In this document: positions 6,128 to 6,710 of the stretch, piece by piece
Layout: every line of letters begins with the position of its first letter
Numbering within the stretch: position 1 is the first letter of the stretch
DNA from: Dehalococcoidia bacterium
GTDB taxonomy: Bacteria > Chloroflexota > Dehalococcoidia > Dehalococcoidales > Fen-1064
Length of the DNA stretch: 6,710 nucleotides
Assembly (NCBI GenBank): GCA_003153075.1
Contig: PMBW01000194.1
Span: 1 to 6,710, forward strand
Direction of reading: 5' to 3'
Made by a program: the position numbers and the translations under genes
Notes under the pieces: generated by a model
What the model saw: the letters and a program-made list of their open reading frames with translations, nothing else
Told to the model about the DNA's origin: nothing
The model's database searches: none

Positions 6128-6177
6128 ATAAAACACAAAACAGGCAACCCCGCCTTTAAAGGGAGGGTTGCCTGTTT
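6128..6177 (-). terminator. Intrinsic terminator after the nfu gene
   Basis: Arms 6138-6150 and 6165-6177 form a perfect 13-bp stem (AAACAGGCAACCC against its complement) around a 14-base loop. The loop has inner complementarity (CC at 6153-6154 with GG at 6161-6162). Read from the minus strand, the stem is followed by a T-rich tract, TTTTGTGTTTTAT. It begins 28 bases after the nfu stop codon. On the plus strand no comparable T-run follows beyond the stem. Confidence 0.85.
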
Positions 6178-6205
6178 CCATTACATTAAAACTTCAGTGT
6201 TTAAT

Positions 6206-6430
6206 TTAGACGGAGACGACTTCTTTGACTTCGGGGATCTGCGATTTAAGGATCCGCTCAACGCCGTTTTTAATGGTCATCTGAGACATCGGGCAGCCGG
6301 CGCAGTGTCCCTGTAGTTTAACGCTGACAATTCCGTCTTTCACACTGACGAGCTGGATATCGCCGCCGTCCGCCTGTAAGGACGGTCTGATTTGCTTTAA
6401 AACGGCTTCAACTTTTTCTTTTTCTGTCAT
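6206..6430 (-). CDS. NifU-like (Nfu) iron-sulfur cluster scaffold/carrier protein
   Basis: The 74-residue product is a stand-alone NifU C-terminal (Nfu) domain. Such proteins hold a 4Fe-4S or 2Fe-2S cluster between subunits through a CXXC motif and pass it to apo-proteins in the cytoplasm. The conserved LQADGGDIQLV (18-28), GHCAGCPMSQMTIKNGVE with Cys43 and Cys46 (41-58), and the closing PEVKEVVSV are all present; length is typical of minimal bacterial Nfu. The ATG is preceded by a strong AGGAGG five bases away. It lies between terminators at 6476-6510 and 6128-6177, so it is probably its own short transcript, though I see only a poor promoter candidate. Its placement near hyp genes may be coincidental. 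Confidence 0.95.
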   Translation of the reverse strand: MTEKEKVEAVLKQIRPSLQADGGDIQLVSVKDGIVSVKLQGHCAGCPMSQMTIKNGVERILKSQIPEVKEVVSV

Positions 6431-6475
6431 AACAACCTCCTGTAAGGGGAGCTAAACTATTTAATTAACAATATC

Positions 6476-6510
6476 AGAAAAAGGGAGATTATCGCAAATC
6501 CATTCTCCCT
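6476..6510 (-). terminator. Intrinsic terminator after ppdK
   Basis: Arms 6482-6488 and 6504-6510 form a 7-bp G+C-rich stem (AGGGAGA/TCTCCCT) with a 15-base loop. On the minus strand it is followed by four further Ts (five counting the last stem base) and then C. It starts 18 bases after the ppdK stop. The stem is shorter and the loop larger than in a textbook terminator, but placement and T-run fit. Confidence 0.6.
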
Positions 6511-6527
6511 GCTTATCTTTTTAAAAC

Positions 6528-6710
6528 CTAACTCTTTGCTTTGGCTCCCATCTTAATTGCCGCCTGAGCTGCCGCCAGTCGCGCAATCGGCACGCGGAAT
6601 GGAGAACAGCTGACATAAGTCAAATTATTCTTGTAGCAAAATTCGACGGAGGCTGGGTCGCCGCCCTGCTCACCGCAGATCCCGACCTTGAGGTTTGATC
6701 TCGTAGCCCG
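6528..6710 (-). CDS. ppdK: Pyruvate, phosphate dikinase (3' end, cut by window edge)
   Basis: PPDK interconverts pyruvate, ATP and phosphate with phosphoenolpyruvate, AMP and pyrophosphate in the cytoplasm. Many anaerobes use it in glycolysis or gluconeogenesis. Only the last 60 codons are visible, ending in TAG at 6528-6530. They carry the C-terminal signature of the PEP/pyruvate-binding barrel: [19 protein letters not shown], then [22 protein letters not shown]. The cysteine of CGEQGGDP (codon 6675-6677) corresponds to the catalytic general acid of the family. The usual CGEHGGDP has Gln in place of His here. PEP synthase and enzyme I share this barrel, but the sequence through [18 protein letters not shown] is the PPDK form. 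Confidence 0.93.
   Translation of the reverse strand, partial: RATRSNLKVGICGEQGGDPASVEFCYKNNLTYVSCSPFRVPIARLAAAQAAIKMGAKAKS

Noticed and set aside
6466..6496. Possible promoter for the nfu gene (TTGCGA, 16 bases, GATATT)
   Set aside because: Each box matches only 4 of 6 consensus positions, and the -35 would fall inside the loop of the ppdK terminator hairpin; too weak to report as a feature.
1..6710. CRISPR arrays, tRNA or rRNA genes, insertion sequences
   Set aside because: Nearly all of the window is accounted for by protein genes, and the short gaps hold only the promoters, hairpins and repeats listed; no regularly spaced repeats, tRNA-like cloverleaf or transposase motifs were seen.

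Overview
The window is a single-strand block: every gene I can support is read from the minus strand. Transcription therefore runs from high to low coordinates. The core is a [NiFe]-hydrogenase maturation (hyp) operon in the order hypF, small nuclease gene, hypC, hypD, hypE, hypA. hypA is cut by the left edge after 49 codons. The hyp set, plus a pyruvate phosphate dikinase gene cut by the right edge, suggests an anaerobic or facultatively anaerobic, hydrogen-metabolising bacterium. Strong Shine-Dalgarno sequences, sigma70-type promoter elements and frequent GTG/TTG starts suit a bacterium. A Firmicutes-like or candidate-phylum anaerobe is possible, but I cannot name the taxon from the sequence.

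Layout in transcription order: 6710-6528 is the 3' end of ppdK, followed by an intrinsic terminator. 6430-6206 is a one-domain NifU/Nfu-type iron-sulfur scaffold gene, ended by a strong hairpin terminator at 6177-6128. 6113-6086 is a near-consensus promoter driving an A+T-rich gene of unknown function (6057-5392). 5286-2974 is hypF, with a perfect -10 box just upstream. 2959-2546 is an A+T-rich gene for a small PD-(D/E)XK (DUF559/Vsr-like) nuclease. 2531-2310 is hypC, 2239-1145 hypD, 1167-151 hypE and 148-1 hypA.

How the genes work together: HypF makes a carbamoyl adenylate from carbamoyl phosphate and passes the carbamoyl group to the C-terminal cysteine of HypE, where it is dehydrated to a thiocyanate. 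The HypC-HypD complex carries the iron that receives the cyanide ligands. HypA delivers nickel, normally together with HypB. All key cysteines and signature motifs are intact, so the pathway looks functional. hypB and the hydrogenase subunits are not in the window. Nfu is a plausible but unproven housekeeping supplier of Fe-S clusters.

The most unusual feature is the nuclease gene wedged between hypF and hypC. It is much richer in A+T than the hyp genes. It is bracketed by a 12-bp direct repeat (11 of 12 identical) that contains the stop codon of the preceding gene and the ribosome binding site of the next. Recombination across the repeats would remove 428 bp and leave a clean hypF-hypC junction. 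This suggests a recently acquired cargo or homing-type gene inserted without breaking the operon.
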